Source: Ectobacillus panaciterrae DSM 19096 (GTDB taxonomy: Bacteria > Bacillota > Bacilli > Bacillales > Bacillaceae_G). Taken from it: 64,000 nt of DNA. Positions 7,340 to 17,312 of this stretch are shown in pieces (position 1 is the stretch's first letter; each line of letters begins with the position of its first letter). The position numbers and the translations under genes are program-made. The notes beneath the pieces were generated by a model, which saw only the letters and a list, made by a program, of their open reading frames with translations, was not told the DNA's origin and did not search any database. Where the stretch lies: assembly GCF_000430785.1 (NCBI RefSeq), contig NZ_AUMR01000004.1:159213-223212 (forward strand). Reading direction: 5' to 3'.

Positions 7340-9683
7340 GACTGCCGCGCGCAGTCTTATTTTTTTCCGTTTCCGTGTTTTCATCATATGTCATGTGACT
7401 GCGAAAGGTTCCCGTTTCTTTGCGAAAAGTATAGGTAATTGCTCCGCCTTGGTCAGTTCGCCATACAGCCGCACCAAGCTTTGTAAGCTGCTGCAGCACT
7501 TCTTGATGGGGATGACCATATCGGTTTCCTTCTCCGGCTGAGATGATTGCAGTATTTGGATGCACCCTCTGTAAAAAAGCTTCCGATGTAGACGTTTTGC
7601 TTCCATGATGCCCTGCCTTTAACACATCTGCTTGCAAATTTTCATACGTCTCTAACAGCTGCTTCTCCCCTTCTTCTTCTAAATCGCCTGTGAACATCCA
7701 TTTCCTTCCTCCAAGCTCGGTGTAAAGAACAATGGATTGATTATTGCTTTTTTGTTCAGTTCCAACTGGGGATAAGATGGAAAAGACAAGGTTTCCATTG
7801 TTCCAATTATCACCTCTTTTCATAATTCGCACCGGTATTCTCTTCTCATCGGCAATCATCATAATCTGCTGCTCCTGCTGCGAGTATAGTTTCTTTTGCC
7901 CGAGTACTACTTCTTTGATAGTAATACCGTTTAAAAGTTCAGGCGCCGCTCCGACGTGATCTTGATCCCCATGCGTTAAAATTAATTTATCAAGATGTTT
8001 AATTCCTTTGTACCGCAAGTAGGGTACCACAACATCCTCTCCGATGGAATACTCGCGCTTTCGTGTTTGCCACTCCTTTTTGGGGATGGAGACGGTCCCC
8101 CCGGTATCAATGAGGTAAGTTCCTTTTGCATAAGGCAATTGCATCAGAATGCAATCTCCCTGTCCAACATCTATAAATGTAACGCTGCCGTATGGATTTA
8201 AATAGGGATACATATAATGCAATATAATTAAAGCTCCTAAGGCGCTGCTTATATGAACTTTATACCGTTTTAAAAGTTTTCCTTCCCACGCCATAAACAG
8301 CAGCACAATCACAACGCTGTATACAGCAGTCAGCCACGGGAACGAGTTGCCGAACGTCAAACGATTAAACGGCAAATGCTCGCACCAGCGCAGCAATTCA
8401 TTTGATATTTGAATAAGAACCGAAAGCAAGGAGGCGATAAGAGAGGACAACGGGGGAATGAGAAAGGAAAGAGCTAACACAATAAGACACAGCGGCAAAA
8501 TGACAAACGATAAGTACGGCACGTACAAAAGATTGAGCACGAAACTATAGGGAGAAAATTGGCCAAAGTAATGGAGCGTAACTGGCAGCGCTGCGATTTG
8601 AGCGGCAAGTGCAAGGTTCAAGGAGGCGCGTAACCAGTTCTGAAAAAGAATAACAGACGCTGACAAAAGAAGGACAGCTGTGGATATGAATGAAAATTGG
8701 AAGCCGATATCATATAAAACATACGGATCCCATACCAGCATCACAATAGCTGTTATACTTAATGCGTCTATTCCTGATAAACGGCGCGAAATAAATAAGC
8801 AGCCCAACACAAGGACAGCCATTAACGAGGCGCGTACAACCGAGGGAGAAGCACCTGCGAGGAACATATAGAGCGGAAGAATAGTTAATAACAGTGCATT
8901 CGCATTTTCTCTTGTACATCCGATGCGGAGAAGCAAATAATAACACACGGCAGCCAATAAACTGATATGAGATCCTGAAATCGCAAGTAAATGAATGAGA
9001 CCGAGTTCTTGATAATGCTTCTCTACTTCTTCTGATACATCTTGACGGTCTCCGTATACGAGCGAATTAATAAAGCCGACTGTTTCTTTCGGAAAATTTC
9101 TTTGTACATACTGGCTGGCAGTTTGCCGCACAGACAGAAGCCATTGCGGGAAAGATGGATTTTTCATTTGACATAAGGAAATGGAGGAGGCATGAAACAT
9201 ATAGTGGATATGCTGACGGTGTAAGTATCGCTTATAGTCGAAGGCGCCAGGATTGCGGGAGACCTGCGGTTCTTTTATTTCCCCTTCAAACATGCACGTT
9301 GTACCGGGTTTTAGCTGCTCCCATGATTTCTTCTCTTCCGGGGTTGCAATGGTATGAGACAGCCGCAGCTTTTCCTTTTGATTTGCGAATACAACAAACG
9401 CAAGCTTGTCTCCGTCAATAAGAGGAGACGTTTCTACAACACCTGTAAAAGAAGATAATTGCGGTGAAATATGTGATACATTTTGTTTTTCAACTGTACT
9501 TGCATAGAGAGCAGAAATAAAAACACAAAACATACAAATCAAAAACCGCTTTCTTTTCAGCACGATAAAGCTATATAAGCTGTAAGCCAATATAGCAGCA
9601 AGAGAACAAAGAGAAAAATATGAACAGGCAGCCGCAACTCCGAGAATAACGGAAATCGCGGCATACCCCCATTGGCCTCGCAA
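7326..9683 (-). CDS. comEC: Competence membrane channel ComEC/Rec2
   Basis: A 785-aa polytopic protein, the inner-membrane channel that imports single-stranded DNA during transformation. N-terminal hydrophobic helices surround a soluble region (about 60-200). A central multi-helix Competence domain (about 210-480) contains LLAISGSHISLLAAVCYY. The C-terminal metallo-beta-lactamase domain has VGQGDCILMQLP, LTHGDQDHVG and KAGHHGSKTS. It is last in the comEA-EB-EC operon; comEB ends 7 bp upstream. The length is normal and no frame breaks are seen. Confidence 0.95.
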   Translation of the reverse strand: MRGQWGYAAISVILGVAAACSYFSLCSLAAILAYSLYSFIVLKRKRFLICMFCVFISALYASTVEKQNVSHISPQLSSFTGVVETSPLIDGDKLAFVVFANQKEKLRLSHTIATPEEKKSWEQLKPGTTCMFEGEIKEPQVSRNPGAFDYKRYLHRQHIHYMFHASSISLCQMKNPSFPQWLLSVRQTASQYVQRNFPKETVGFINSLVYGDRQDVSEEVEKHYQELGLIHLLAISGSHISLLAAVCYYLLLRIGCTRENANALLLTILPLYMFLAGASPSVVRASLMAVLVLGCLFISRRLSGIDALSITAIVMLVWDPYVLYDIGFQFSFISTAVLLLSASVILFQNWLRASLNLALAAQIAALPVTLHYFGQFSPYSFVLNLLYVPYLSFVILPLCLIVLALSFLIPPLSSLIASLLSVLIQISNELLRWCEHLPFNRLTFGNSFPWLTAVYSVVIVLLFMAWEGKLLKRYKVHISSALGALIILHYMYPYLNPYGSVTFIDVGQGDCILMQLPYAKGTYLIDTGGTVSIPKKEWQTRKREYSIGEDVVVPYLRYKGIKHLDKLILTHGDQDHVGAAPELLNGITIKEVVLGQKKLYSQQEQQIMMIADEKRIPVRIMKRGDNWNNGNLVFSILSPVGTEQKSNNQSIVLYTELGGRKWMFTGDLEEEGEKQLLETYENLQADVLKAGHHGSKTSTSEAFLQRVHPNTAIISAGEGNRYGHPHQEVLQQLTKLGAAVWRTDQGGAITYTFRKETGTFRSHMTYDENTETEKNKTARGSLMKQ
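7339..7366 (+). terminator. Terminator of yqzM, embedded in the comEC coding end
   Basis: AGACTGC-CGCGC-GCAGTCT followed by TATTTTTTT points rightward and begins at the last base of the yqzM stop. It lies inside the last codons of comEC on the other strand; no T-run exists in the leftward direction. Confidence 0.85.
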
Positions 9684-9690
9684 ACTTCAT

Positions 9691-10257
9691 TCACCTCTTT
9701 TTTAACAGCTGTTTTACTTGCAGAAGCAAATCCCGAGCCTCTCGTTGATTTGTGTCATCTTCTAAAGAAGCAAGCAGCGTTCCCAGCTCTGCATATGTGT
9801 CCTTTTGTTCAAGCGTCGCAATAGAATATTCCAACGGCACATGACGCACCTTCACTCCCGCTTGCTCGAATAATTCCAGTGCATACGGATGGTTTTTATA
9901 ATCGACTGCATAATATACCGCAGTAATACCGCTTTGGATAATGGCTTTGCAGCACTGCAAGCATGGAAAATGCGTAACATATATCTCCGAACCTTCTGTT
10001 TTCACACCAAATTTGGCGCACTGCAGCAAAGCATTCATTTCAGCATGAATCGTTCGCACACAATGATTATCAATTACATAGCAGCCCTCGTCAATGCAGT
10101 GCACCCCTCCGGTAATGGAGCCGTTATAGCCGCCTGCAATAATACGTTTATCCCGAACAATGGTTGCCCCTACTGCCAATCTTGTACAAGTGCTGCGCAG
10201 TGATAACAAATAGCTTTGCGTCATAAAATATTGATCCCACGAAATTCTCTCCATCAA
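9691..10257 (-). CDS. comEB: ComEB, dCMP deaminase-like protein
   Basis: A 188-aa protein of the cytidine/deoxycytidylate deaminase fold. The zinc site is complete: HAEMNALLQ (ligand His and catalytic Glu) and PCLQCC (two Cys ligands). It lies in the comE operon between comEA and comEC. In B. subtilis ComEB is not essential for DNA uptake but is linked to polar localisation of competence proteins. Enzymatic dCMP deamination is inferred from the motifs. Two adjacent Met codons make the exact start slightly uncertain. Confidence 0.93.
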   Translation of the reverse strand: MMERISWDQYFMTQSYLLSLRSTCTRLAVGATIVRDKRIIAGGYNGSITGGVHCIDEGCYVIDNHCVRTIHAEMNALLQCAKFGVKTEGSEIYVTHFPCLQCCKAIIQSGITAVYYAVDYKNHPYALELFEQAGVKVRHVPLEYSIATLEQKDTYAELGTLLASLEDDTNQREARDLLLQVKQLLKKR

Positions 10258-10297
10258 TTCTCACCTTGTTTTTTCTTTCAGTGTACCACGGAATAAG

Positions 10298-10864
10298 CTA
10301 CGGAACGATGATTTGCTCCTTTATTTTTTCAAGCGATTTCTCTCCAATCCCATCTACTTCTAATAAATCCTCAGCTTTTTGAAAAGGTCCATGCTGCTCG
10401 CGATATTTCAGAATACTTTCTGCTTTTTTCGGCCCGATTCCCGGTATTTTTTCCAACTCCTCCTTCGTAGCGATATTAACGACTATCTTTTGCGGTTGGG
10501 ACGTAATTGCCCCCTGCTGCTCCCCTTTTTTCGGAACATACAGCAGCATTTGATCCTGCACGAATTGCGCCAAATTCACCTTTGATGCATCCGCCTCCGG
10601 CAAAAAACCTCCTGCCTCCCCAATCGCATCTCTGACCCGCGCTCCAGCCTGCATTTCGTATACGCCTTCGCGCTTTACCGCCCCTTTAACATCTATCATA
10701 GCAGTCGAAATTTCTTTCTTCGTTTCTTTCCTCGTTTCCTTCTTCTCTTCTTTTTGAGGAGCGGGAGCAGCCGGAAGAGCGGTTTCCTGCGTATTCCAAT
10801 AAAACATACCAATCACGGCAAATACAGCTAAAAAAAGCACGATCCACTTTTTATATTTTTCCAC
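10298..10864 (-). CDS. comEA: ComEA, membrane-anchored DNA receptor for competence
   Basis: A 188-aa protein. A signal-anchor helix spans about residues 5-22 (IVLFLAVFAVIGMFYW). A Lys/Glu/Pro-rich linker follows, then an SLBB-like segment (STAMIDVKGAVKREGVYEMQAGARV in part), then a C-terminal pair of helix-hairpin-helix motifs (IPGIGPKKAESILKYR, VDGIGEKSLEKI) that bind double-stranded DNA. I place the start at GTG 10864, 11 nt after AAGGAG; a GTG four codons upstream overlaps that site. First gene of comEA-EB-EC; divergent from comER. Confidence 0.92.
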   Translation of the reverse strand: MEKYKKWIVLFLAVFAVIGMFYWNTQETALPAAPAPQKEEKKETRKETKKEISTAMIDVKGAVKREGVYEMQAGARVRDAIGEAGGFLPEADASKVNLAQFVQDQMLLYVPKKGEQQGAITSQPQKIVVNIATKEELEKIPGIGPKKAESILKYREQHGPFQKAEDLLEVDGIGEKSLEKIKEQIIVP

Positions 10865-10964
10865 TATGAAGCACACTCCTTTTTGACAGTAAGCCTAAAT
10901 CATAAAATTGCCAAACGGCTCATATTGTTTAGGAGAAAGATGTTGCGAAGGAGGGGATGAAACA

Positions 10965-11789
10965 TTGAACATAGGCATTATAGGGACAGGAAATATGGGG
11001 AAAATCCTAATCGATGCGCTCATTGAAGCACGCGCAATCAAGCCTTCGTGTCTCACCATTATTAACCGGACTTTCGCGAAAGCTTATCATATTAAGGAAC
11101 AGTATCCTTCCATTCATATAGGAAAAACCGTCAAAGAGGTTGTTGAACGTTCGGATCTCGTTATCATTTGTGTTAAGCCTCACGAAATCCATCCTATTTT
11201 ACAAGAGAATGCTTCCTCGTTCACAAAGGAGAAATGCTTATTATCCATCACAAGCCCGATCAGCACACAGCAGCTCGAATCCATTGTAGCTTGCAGCACG
11301 GCACGGGTAATTCCAAGCATTACGAACCGCGCTTTGTCAGGGGTGTCTCTTTGCACCTTTGGAGAACACTGCTCAAAAGCCTGGCAGGAAAAGCTGCTGA
11401 CTTTATTTCAAACCATTTCTACACCTGTGTTGATTGAAAATGACGTGACAAGAGTAGCATCTGACATCGTGAGTTGTGGTCCTGCTTTTTTCAGCTATTT
11501 ACTGCAGCGGTTTATAGAAGCGGCGGTGAAAGAAACGAAGATCTCACGCGAGCAAGCGACTGAATTAACTAGCGGCATGCTAGTGGGAATGGGAAAGCTT
11601 ATCGAAAAGAACATTTTCACGTTGCAGACCTTACAAGAGAAAGTGTGTGTAAAAGGCGGCGTAACAGGAGAAGGCATTGGAGTCATGGAGCAGGAGCTTG
11701 GCGATATGTTCGAGCATGTATTCAGAAAAACGCATGCGAAATACAAAGAGGATCTTGAGCGGGTGAGCGAGCAGTTTAAAGACTGCTGA
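10965..11789 (+). CDS. comER: ComER, pyrroline-5-carboxylate reductase-like protein
   Basis: A 274-aa protein with the Rossmann motif IGIIGTGNMGKILIDAL at its N-terminus and the ProC-type C-terminal segment (VTGEGIGVMEQELGDMFEHV). The TTG start at 10965 follows AAGGAGGGG by a normal distance and begins exactly at the beta strand of the dinucleotide fold; a longer upstream frame is rejected. ComER is transcribed divergently from comE in Bacillus. It is named for its location, and has been tied to sporulation and biofilm entry rather than proline synthesis in some species. Reductase activity is unproven. Confidence 0.9.
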   Translation: MNIGIIGTGNMGKILIDALIEARAIKPSCLTIINRTFAKAYHIKEQYPSIHIGKTVKEVVERSDLVIICVKPHEIHPILQENASSFTKEKCLLSITSPISTQQLESIVACSTARVIPSITNRALSGVSLCTFGEHCSKAWQEKLLTLFQTISTPVLIENDVTRVASDIVSCGPAFFSYLLQRFIEAAVKETKISREQATELTSGMLVGMGKLIEKNIFTLQTLQEKVCVKGGVTGEGIGVMEQELGDMFEHVFRKTHAKYKEDLERVSEQFKDC

Positions 11790-11865
11790 TTATACTTTAC
11801 GACATACCTCAATGTTTTCCTTCTTATATTTTAAAAAACTTAGTACGGGAGGAAATTCGTTCTAA

Positions 11866-12015
11866 ATTCCTTTTAAGCGGGCACAGTGCGCCCGCTGAGT
11901 ATGGTAACGATCAAAGCCTTTCGGAAGCCCTCGCCTGTGTTTTTTACTAAGTAACAGGTTTGTTCTTTTATGTATGGCATACTGCAAGCATCATAGTTTC
12001 AAACAAAAAAGGAAT
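11866..12015 (+). repeat. bcr1-like dispersed repeat, copy 1
   Basis: A 150-bp noncoding block bounded by short inverted ends ATTCCTTTT and AAAAGGAAT. It contains a GC-rich hairpin (GCGGGCACAGTGCGCCCGC) near its left end. A clear relative lies at 38453-38597 (shared GGGCA.AGTG.GCC.GCTG, then CCTGTGTTT). Length and design recall bcr1 of the B. cereus group, but I cannot confirm the family. Confidence 0.65.
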
Positions 12016-12053
12016 GGAGATACGCGAAATTTTACAATTTCTTATCATTACAA

Positions 12054-12077
12054 GAAAAAAGCCGTGAATATCACGGC
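12054..12077 (-). terminator. Terminator of the yqeG-to-yqeM gene string
   Basis: GCCGTGA-ATA-TCACGGC followed on the minus strand by TTTTTT. The right arm overlaps the yqeM stop codon. Confidence 0.9.
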
Positions 12078-12817
12078 TTTTTTTTCGCTGCAAAGAAAAT
12101 TCGCTCTGTTTTTTCAGTTACACCTTCGGTAAAATCACCAGTAATACTCATAATTGAAAATCCAGCTTCCTCTAACCAAGCCTGCAGATTTTCAATGGAA
12201 TATGTACGCTGTACGTGAAATTCGTCAAAACGATAGTATACGTCTTCGTCCTCGCCTTGTACAAAAAACGTCATATCATGCTCTACGCTGTCTGAATCCT
12301 CTCCCGGAAAGCAATTCCAGATAAGCGCTACATCGTTTTCGTTGATTGTATATGTTTCGTTCATGAATACGTGATGAATTTTGTACAAAGAATGAACATC
12401 GAATAAAAGCAAACCGTTTTGCTTTAAATGCTGATGTACGCGGGCAAACGTCTCTTTTACCCCCTGCTCCTTTGTTACATAGTTTAAGGAGTCACAGAAA
12501 ATAGTGATGCAGTCAAATTGCTGCGGAAGCTCAAGCTCGCGCATATCCTGCTGGTAAAACGGCACCGTATGTCCTGCTTGGGCAAGTTTTTGCTGCGCGA
12601 TAGAGAGCATGTCCTCAGACAAATCTACACCTGTTACATCATATCCTTTTTGGACAAGAGGCAGCGTAATGTTCCCTGTTCCGCAAGCTAAATCCAACAG
12701 AGAGGTTCCGGTACTCCCGGCCTCCTGTCTTTTTAATTCTACAAACGCCACCCATTTCTCGTAGGGAACATCATTCATAAGTTCATCGTACAGCAATGCA
12801 AACTGTTCGTAGTTCAT
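12071..12817 (-). CDS. yqeM: YqeM, class I SAM-dependent methyltransferase
   Basis: A 248-aa protein starting MNYEQFALLYDELMNDVPYEKW. The SAM-binding motif I is LLDLACGTGNITLPL, followed by VTGVDLSEDML and a motif IV region (FDCITIFCDSLNY). The substrate is unknown. The ATG overlaps the rsfS stop by 4 bp (ATGA), giving translational coupling and fixing this start over a 15-codon extension. It is last in the run aroE-yhbY-nadD-yqeK-rsfS-yqeM, the order seen in B. subtilis. Confidence 0.9.
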   Translation of the reverse strand: MNYEQFALLYDELMNDVPYEKWVAFVELKRQEAGSTGTSLLDLACGTGNITLPLVQKGYDVTGVDLSEDMLSIAQQKLAQAGHTVPFYQQDMRELELPQQFDCITIFCDSLNYVTKEQGVKETFARVHQHLKQNGLLLFDVHSLYKIHHVFMNETYTINENDVALIWNCFPGEDSDSVEHDMTFFVQGEDEDVYYRFDEFHVQRTYSIENLQAWLEEAGFSIMSITGDFTEGVTEKTERIFFAAKKKP

Positions 12818-13170
12818 CGACTCAGCTCTTCTGCCACATCTTCGCGCGGCACATCGCCCCAAAGTCTTTCCAGGTTATAGTAATCGCGGTCTTCCTTATG
12901 GAATACGTGAGCCACTACATCTCCCATATCAACGAGAACCCAACGCGCTTCGTCAAAGCCTTCTACACGCTTTACCGTAAAGCCTTGCTCATTTGCCTTC
13001 TCTTTCATTTCACGCGCAATGGCTTGTACTTGCTTATCAGAGTTCCCATGGCAAATCAAGAAATAATCTGCTAGCGCAGAAACTCCTTTCATATTCAAAG
13101 CCACGATGTCCTCTGCTTTTTTATCGTCAGCAGCTTTTACTGCTAAGCTTAATAATTCACGTTCCTTCAT
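12814..13170 (-). CDS. rsfS: Ribosomal silencing factor RsfS (YqeL)
   Basis: A 118-aa DUF143/RsfS protein. It contains SALADYFLICHGNSDKQVQA and DVVAHVFHKEDRDYYNLERLW, the hallmarks of the family. It binds ribosomal protein L14 on the 50S subunit and blocks joining with 30S during starvation. It overlaps yqeK by 4 bp upstream and yqeM by 4 bp downstream, so the three are translationally coupled. Confidence 0.96.
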   Translation of the reverse strand: MKERELLSLAVKAADDKKAEDIVALNMKGVSALADYFLICHGNSDKQVQAIAREMKEKANEQGFTVKRVEGFDEARWVLVDMGDVVAHVFHKEDRDYYNLERLWGDVPREDVAEELSR

Positions 13171-13736
13171 CCAATTGTTTCCTCCTTTATGAAAGCATTG
13201 TACGTATGAAACGTAAGCGGATAAATGCGCTGGTTTTTTGACATTAAAAATGAAATCGTATTTTTAAGGGCTTGCAGCAGCGCCAGATTCAAATCTTGAC
13301 GGGCAAGCTCTCTCACTTCTTCCACACCAGGAAACTTCCGTCCCGGTTCAATATAGTCTGCCACCCAAATGACTTTATCCAGCATCGTCATTTGCTCATG
13401 TCCGCTCGTATGATACGCAATAGCCTGCAAAATTTCCGGGTCGGTGATCCCGACCTCCTTTTTTACTAAGTACGCCCCGACTGGCGCATGCCACAGCTCT
13501 TTGTTATGCGCCAGCAAATCACTCGGCATATTCTCTCGTTTTATAATTTCTTCCATCTCGTGAATTGGTCTGCATTTTGCATAATCATGAAAAATCGCAG
13601 CCAGCTCAGCTTTTTGTTCATCGACTCCGTACTGGCGTGCCAGCTTGATTGCCGTTTCCATTACACCAATTGTATGGATGTAACGCTTTTCATGCATTTG
13701 TTCACGAACGATCTTCAGCGCTTGTTCCCGTTCCAT
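13167..13736 (-). CDS. yqeK: YqeK, HD-domain hydrolase (Ap4A hydrolase family)
   Basis: A 189-aa HD-superfamily protein. Its metal site is shown by [21 protein letters not shown] and [10 protein letters not shown]. Members of this family symmetrically hydrolyse diadenosine tetraphosphate to ADP. I chose the ATG at 13736 ([10 protein letters not shown]) because GAGAGG lies about 9 nt upstream; a Met three codons earlier is too close to that site, and the long upstream extension overlaps nadD in another frame. It overlaps nadD by 35 bp and rsfS by 4 bp. Confidence 0.9.
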   Translation of the reverse strand: MEREQALKIVREQMHEKRYIHTIGVMETAIKLARQYGVDEQKAELAAIFHDYAKCRPIHEMEEIIKRENMPSDLLAHNKELWHAPVGAYLVKKEVGITDPEILQAIAYHTSGHEQMTMLDKVIWVADYIEPGRKFPGVEEVRELARQDLNLALLQALKNTISFLMSKNQRIYPLTFHTYNAFIKEETIG

Positions 13737-14295
13737 ATAATCCATTCCTCTCAATATAATCCTGCACCTTCTTCGGAAGCAGATAATGAGTGGTCCCTCC
13801 GCTTTGAAACCGGTCGCGGATAAGCGAAGAAGATACAGCAAACTCCGGAATTTCAAGCTTTATAATATCATAAGGCGAAGACAGCGAATATCCGGGACGA
13901 GCCACGCCTACAAATGCAATAACCTCTAAAAGCTTGGTTATGTTGTGCCATTTCGGGAGATACTCTACCATGTCGCCGCCGATAATAAAATAAAATTCTT
14001 TATCCGGGTGCTTCTTCTTTAATTGTAGCACAGTATCATACGTATAAGACGGTCCCTGCCTGTCGAGTTCAATCAGGCAAAGCGTAAAGTGCGGCTCTTG
14101 TTCAATCGCAAGCTTCAGCATTTCCGCGCGGTCGCGCGCACTTGCAACATCTTTTTCCATTTTGTGAGGCGGGATCTGATTCGGCATAAACCAAACTTCA
14201 TCAAGCCCCAGCGCGTGATACACTTCATCGGCAATGAGAAGATGACCGTTATGCGGCGGGTCGAATGTGCCGCCGATAATGCCTATTTTGCTCAT
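13702..14295 (-). CDS. nadD: Nicotinate-nucleotide adenylyltransferase
   Basis: A 197-aa nucleotidyltransferase that makes deamido-NAD from nicotinate mononucleotide and ATP. The N-terminal [17 protein letters not shown] carries the HxGH-type signature (H17-N-G-H20), and the C-terminal SSSLIRDRF corresponds to the (I)SST-x-I-R motif. Essential in most bacteria. It overlaps yhbY by 4 bp and yqeK by 35 bp within the operon. Confidence 0.97.
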   Translation of the reverse strand: MSKIGIIGGTFDPPHNGHLLIADEVYHALGLDEVWFMPNQIPPHKMEKDVASARDRAEMLKLAIEQEPHFTLCLIELDRQGPSYTYDTVLQLKKKHPDKEFYFIIGGDMVEYLPKWHNITKLLEVIAFVGVARPGYSLSSPYDIIKLEIPEFAVSSSLIRDRFQSGGTTHYLLPKKVQDYIERNGLYGTGTSAEDRS

Positions 14296-14582
14296 GGCAA
14301 TACGATTTGTTTATTCTCTTTCGACTCTTTGTACAGAACGATGGTATTGCCGATCACTTGCACCAATTCCGCTTGTGCGCCAGATGAAATCTCCTCTGCC
14401 ACTTCATGACGATCGTATTCGCAATTTTGCAGCACGCTTATTTTAATTAACTCTCTCACTTCAAGCGCTTCACCAATTTGCTTTACCATGTTTTCATTTA
14501 CTCCGCCTTTTCCCACTTGAAAAATGGGCGATAAATGATGTGCTTGCGAGCGTAAATAACGCTTTTGTTTTCCTGTTAACAT
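14292..14582 (-). CDS. yhbY: YhbY family RNA-binding protein (YqeI, CRM domain)
   Basis: A 96-aa single CRM-domain protein: [21 protein letters not shown], then [18 protein letters not shown] and the basic [10 protein letters not shown] segment. It binds RNA and associates with pre-50S particles in other bacteria. Its place between aroE and nadD is conserved in Bacillus. The 4-bp overlap with nadD indicates coupling. Confidence 0.94.
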   Translation of the reverse strand: MLTGKQKRYLRSQAHHLSPIFQVGKGGVNENMVKQIGEALEVRELIKISVLQNCEYDRHEVAEEISSGAQAELVQVIGNTIVLYKESKENKQIVLP

Positions 14583-14585
14583 ATG

Positions 14586-15419
14586 TCATCCTCCGAGTTT
14601 CTGAATTACTAGCTGCTTCATGCGCTCAACGTCCGGCCATTTCTTTGTCCACAGCTCAAACGCCATAGCTCCTTGATAGACGAACATATCGATGCCGTTT
14701 TGTGTAACGGCGCCTGCGCGCTGTGCATCCTTTAATAGTTTTGTTTGCAGCGGATTGTAGATAATATCAGATACAATGGCGTCTTTCTTCAGCTTTTGAA
14801 TGACGAGCGGCGTATCCTCTGTTTTCGGATACATACCGACTGCCGTCGTGTTAATAATAATATCGTACTCTTGCTGCATACCCGCTGCTGCTTCTGGTGT
14901 AAGGGCGCGGGAACGAATCGTATGCTCGCACGCTTCAATAAGCGCTGCGGCACGTGATACTGTCCGATTCGCAATATCTATCTCTGTGACACCGACGGAG
15001 GCAAGAGAAAAATAAATGGCCCTGCATGCTCCTCCGGCCCCTAACAGTAAAATGCGCTTCTTTGAAAGCGGGTCTTTACTAATAGCTTGCAACGAGCGGA
15101 CGTACCCTATTCCATCCGTGTTATATCCAACGAGCCTTCCGCCTTCATTTACTACTGTATTGACGGCTCCGATTTGCTTCGCAAGCTCGTCAATATCGTC
15201 AAGATAGTTCATAATTGCAACCTTGTGCGGGATTGTCACATTAAATCCCGAAATCTCAATAGCTTGAAAACCGCTCACCGCGTCTGCGAGTTTTTCCTCT
15301 TCAATCCGAAACGCATGATAGTGCGCATCGATCCCCAAAGCGGAAAATGCATCGTTGTGCATAAGCGGCGATAAGGAATGACCAATCGGATTACCGATTA
15401 CACCATATAATTGTTTCAT
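14586..15419 (-). CDS. aroE: Shikimate dehydrogenase (NADP+)
   Basis: A 277-aa enzyme of the shikimate pathway, reducing 3-dehydroshikimate to shikimate. Seen are [14 protein letters not shown] (shikimate binding), NVTIPHK with the catalytic Lys, [14 protein letters not shown] (NADP Rossmann loop) and NRTVSRA. The ATG at 15419 follows GTGGAGAGG; a GTG four codons upstream lies inside that site and is rejected. It sits between yqeH and yhbY, 3 bp before yhbY. Confidence 0.96.
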   Translation of the reverse strand: MKQLYGVIGNPIGHSLSPLMHNDAFSALGIDAHYHAFRIEEEKLADAVSGFQAIEISGFNVTIPHKVAIMNYLDDIDELAKQIGAVNTVVNEGGRLVGYNTDGIGYVRSLQAISKDPLSKKRILLLGAGGACRAIYFSLASVGVTEIDIANRTVSRAAALIEACEHTIRSRALTPEAAAGMQQEYDIIINTTAVGMYPKTEDTPLVIQKLKKDAIVSDIIYNPLQTKLLKDAQRAGAVTQNGIDMFVYQGAMAFELWTKKWPDVERMKQLVIQKLGG

Positions 15420-15433
15420 AAGCCTCTCCACTT

Positions 15434-16540
15434 TTAAATTAATGATTTACGTATAGATGCGCTGACTCCCTTTGGCACATGAACTGCAACCTTCGCTCCC
15501 GGTTCGTTGATTGTTATCCATCCTAAACCGGAGATAACAACGTCCGTCTTCGGCTCGCGAATGACGAATTCATGTCTTACGAGCTCTGGAAATGTTTCCA
15601 GCTCTTCCGGCGAAGGCGGGCTTAATAATTCACCGACATGATTGCTGTAAAGCTCATCTGCCTTTTCAAGCTTTGTGCGGTGAATGTTCACATGATTGGA
15701 CACATAGCAAACGACCGAACGGCGGCCGCCCTTTATATAATCGAAGCGTGCCATGCCCCCAAAGAACAATGTTTGTTCTTCGTTCAGCTGAAAAATTTTC
15801 GCTTTTACTTCCTTCGTCGGCGTGATCACCTTCAGGCTCTTTTTATCTACGAAATGCGCCATTTGGTGGTGATTGATAATGCCTGGTGTATCGTACATAG
15901 AAGATGTCTCATCAAGCGGAATATCAATGAGATCAAGCGTTGTGCCAGGAAAATGGGACGTTGTAATCACATTATCCGTTTCTTCACTGAATTCCTTAAT
16001 CATACGGTTAATAAAAGTGGATTTGCCGACATTCGTACATCCTACTACATATACGTCTCTTCCTTCGCGATACTCCTCAATCGCTTCAGCAAGCTCGCGA
16101 ATGCCCTGACCTTTCGCTGCGCTGATTAAAAAGACATCTGTCGGTTTTAACCCCAGCTCCTTGGCGCTGTATTTCATCCAGTGAATCATTTTTTCCGCTT
16201 TAACGGACTTCGGAATTAAATCTGCTTTATTTCCGACAAGAAGCACTTTATTGTTCCCGATGAAACGGTGCAATCCAGGAAGCCAGCTGCCATTGAAATC
16301 AAAAATATCAACGATTTTCACAACAAGCGCGTCCGTTTGACCAATGCCGTTCAAGATGCGCAGGAAATCATCATCCGTTAACGATACATCTTGAATTTCA
16401 TTATAATGCTTCAAGCGGAAGCAGCGCTGGCATATTATATATTCTTTTTCAATCGCAGACGACGGCGCGTATCCAAGCTCATTCTTATTTTCCGTTTGAA
16501 TGGCAACACCGCAGCCCACACACTTCATTTTTTCTGTCAA
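15434..16540 (-). CDS. yqeH: YqeH, circularly permuted GTPase for 30S assembly
   Basis: A 368-aa protein. The N-terminal zinc finger is C8-x2-C11 with a second pair CQRC. The GTPase motifs occur in permuted order: G4 (NKAD), then G1 ([13 protein letters not shown]), then G3 (DTPG). The C-terminal RNA-binding half is typical of YqeH. It is needed for 16S rRNA and 30S assembly in B. subtilis. It is followed 14 bp later by aroE and preceded by yqeG with a 3-bp gap. Confidence 0.96.
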   Translation of the reverse strand: MTEKMKCVGCGVAIQTENKNELGYAPSSAIEKEYIICQRCFRLKHYNEIQDVSLTDDDFLRILNGIGQTDALVVKIVDIFDFNGSWLPGLHRFIGNNKVLLVGNKADLIPKSVKAEKMIHWMKYSAKELGLKPTDVFLISAAKGQGIRELAEAIEEYREGRDVYVVGCTNVGKSTFINRMIKEFSEETDNVITTSHFPGTTLDLIDIPLDETSSMYDTPGIINHHQMAHFVDKKSLKVITPTKEVKAKIFQLNEEQTLFFGGMARFDYIKGGRRSVVCYVSNHVNIHRTKLEKADELYSNHVGELLSPPSPEELETFPELVRHEFVIREPKTDVVISGLGWITINEPGAKVAVHVPKGVSASIRKSLI

Positions 16541-16543
16541 AGA

Positions 16544-17059
16544 TTATTCCTCCCATTGAATCAAACCTTGGCGTTTAAAATTATTCATGATGCGTCTTTC
16601 AACTTTACGATTGAATCGAGTCATAAATCCATCAGACGATGCAACTGGGATAACAAGAATCGTATATAAGCCTAAACGATTGCCGCCCAGAACATCCGTT
16701 AAAAGCTGATCTCCAATGACTACCACGTCCTCCGGCTGCAGCTTCATTTCCTTCAACGCTCTGCGAAAGGCTCCCCCCATTGGCTTGCGCGCTTTAGGAA
16801 TGAACGGAATTTGCAAAGGATCAGAGAAAAATTTTACTCTTTTTTCATTATTATTGGACACAACCGTTACCTTAATGCCGTTATCCTGCATTTCCTTCAA
16901 CCAACGAATAAGCTCCGGAGTTGCACTTGGACGGTCCCATTCAATGAGCGTATTATCTAAGTCCGTAATAATTCCTTTTACACCGCGTTCTTTTAAAATT
17001 TCAGGCGTAATTTGATACACATTCTTAACATACTCGCTCGGTAAAAACAATTTCAACAT
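16544..17059 (-). CDS. yqeG: YqeG, HAD superfamily phosphatase (subfamily IIIA)
   Basis: A 171-aa HAD hydrolase. Motif I is [14 protein letters not shown] (nucleophile Asp), motif II includes VSNN, and motif IV is [17 protein letters not shown]. Family members include the mitochondrial phosphatidylglycerophosphatase Gep4, so a lipid phosphatase role is possible; psd lies nearby but on another transcript. The ATG at 17059 follows GAGGTGGAATC; the 43-codon longer frame runs into the DnaA-box region and is rejected. First gene of the yqeG-to-yqeM string. Confidence 0.93.
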   Translation of the reverse strand: MLKLFLPSEYVKNVYQITPEILKERGVKGIITDLDNTLIEWDRPSATPELIRWLKEMQDNGIKVTVVSNNNEKRVKFFSDPLQIPFIPKARKPMGGAFRRALKEMKLQPEDVVVIGDQLLTDVLGGNRLGLYTILVIPVASSDGFMTRFNRKVERRIMNNFKRQGLIQWEE

Positions 17060-17124
17060 GATTCCACCTCTTCTTATGAGGAATTTCAATAAAATGTTTC
17101 GACAGCATTTTTCGCAACAAAAGC

Positions 17125-17224
17125 TGTGGATAACCTTGTGCACATTTTCCACACAGGCACTTTCAGTAAATTCTAACTTTACACACATTTTTCACACAGG
17201 TTATCCACCATATTGTGTGGACAA
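17125..17224. promoter_or_regulatory. Cluster of DnaA boxes in the yqeG-sda divergent region
   Basis: Five DnaA-box-like 9-mers lie within 100 bp: TGTGGATAA (17125, perfect), TTTTCCACA (17145), TTTTTCACA (17188), TTATCCACC (17201) and TGTGGACAA (17216). In B. subtilis sda transcription is activated by DnaA when replication initiates or stalls. The same logic is inferred here. Confidence 0.85.
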
Positions 17225-17312
17225 CCGACTGTTTGTGACATTAGGAAATTTCTGGTACAGTATACTCAACAGAACAATTCAGCTTCCTTATCATTCCCTA
17301 TCAGGAGGTGAC

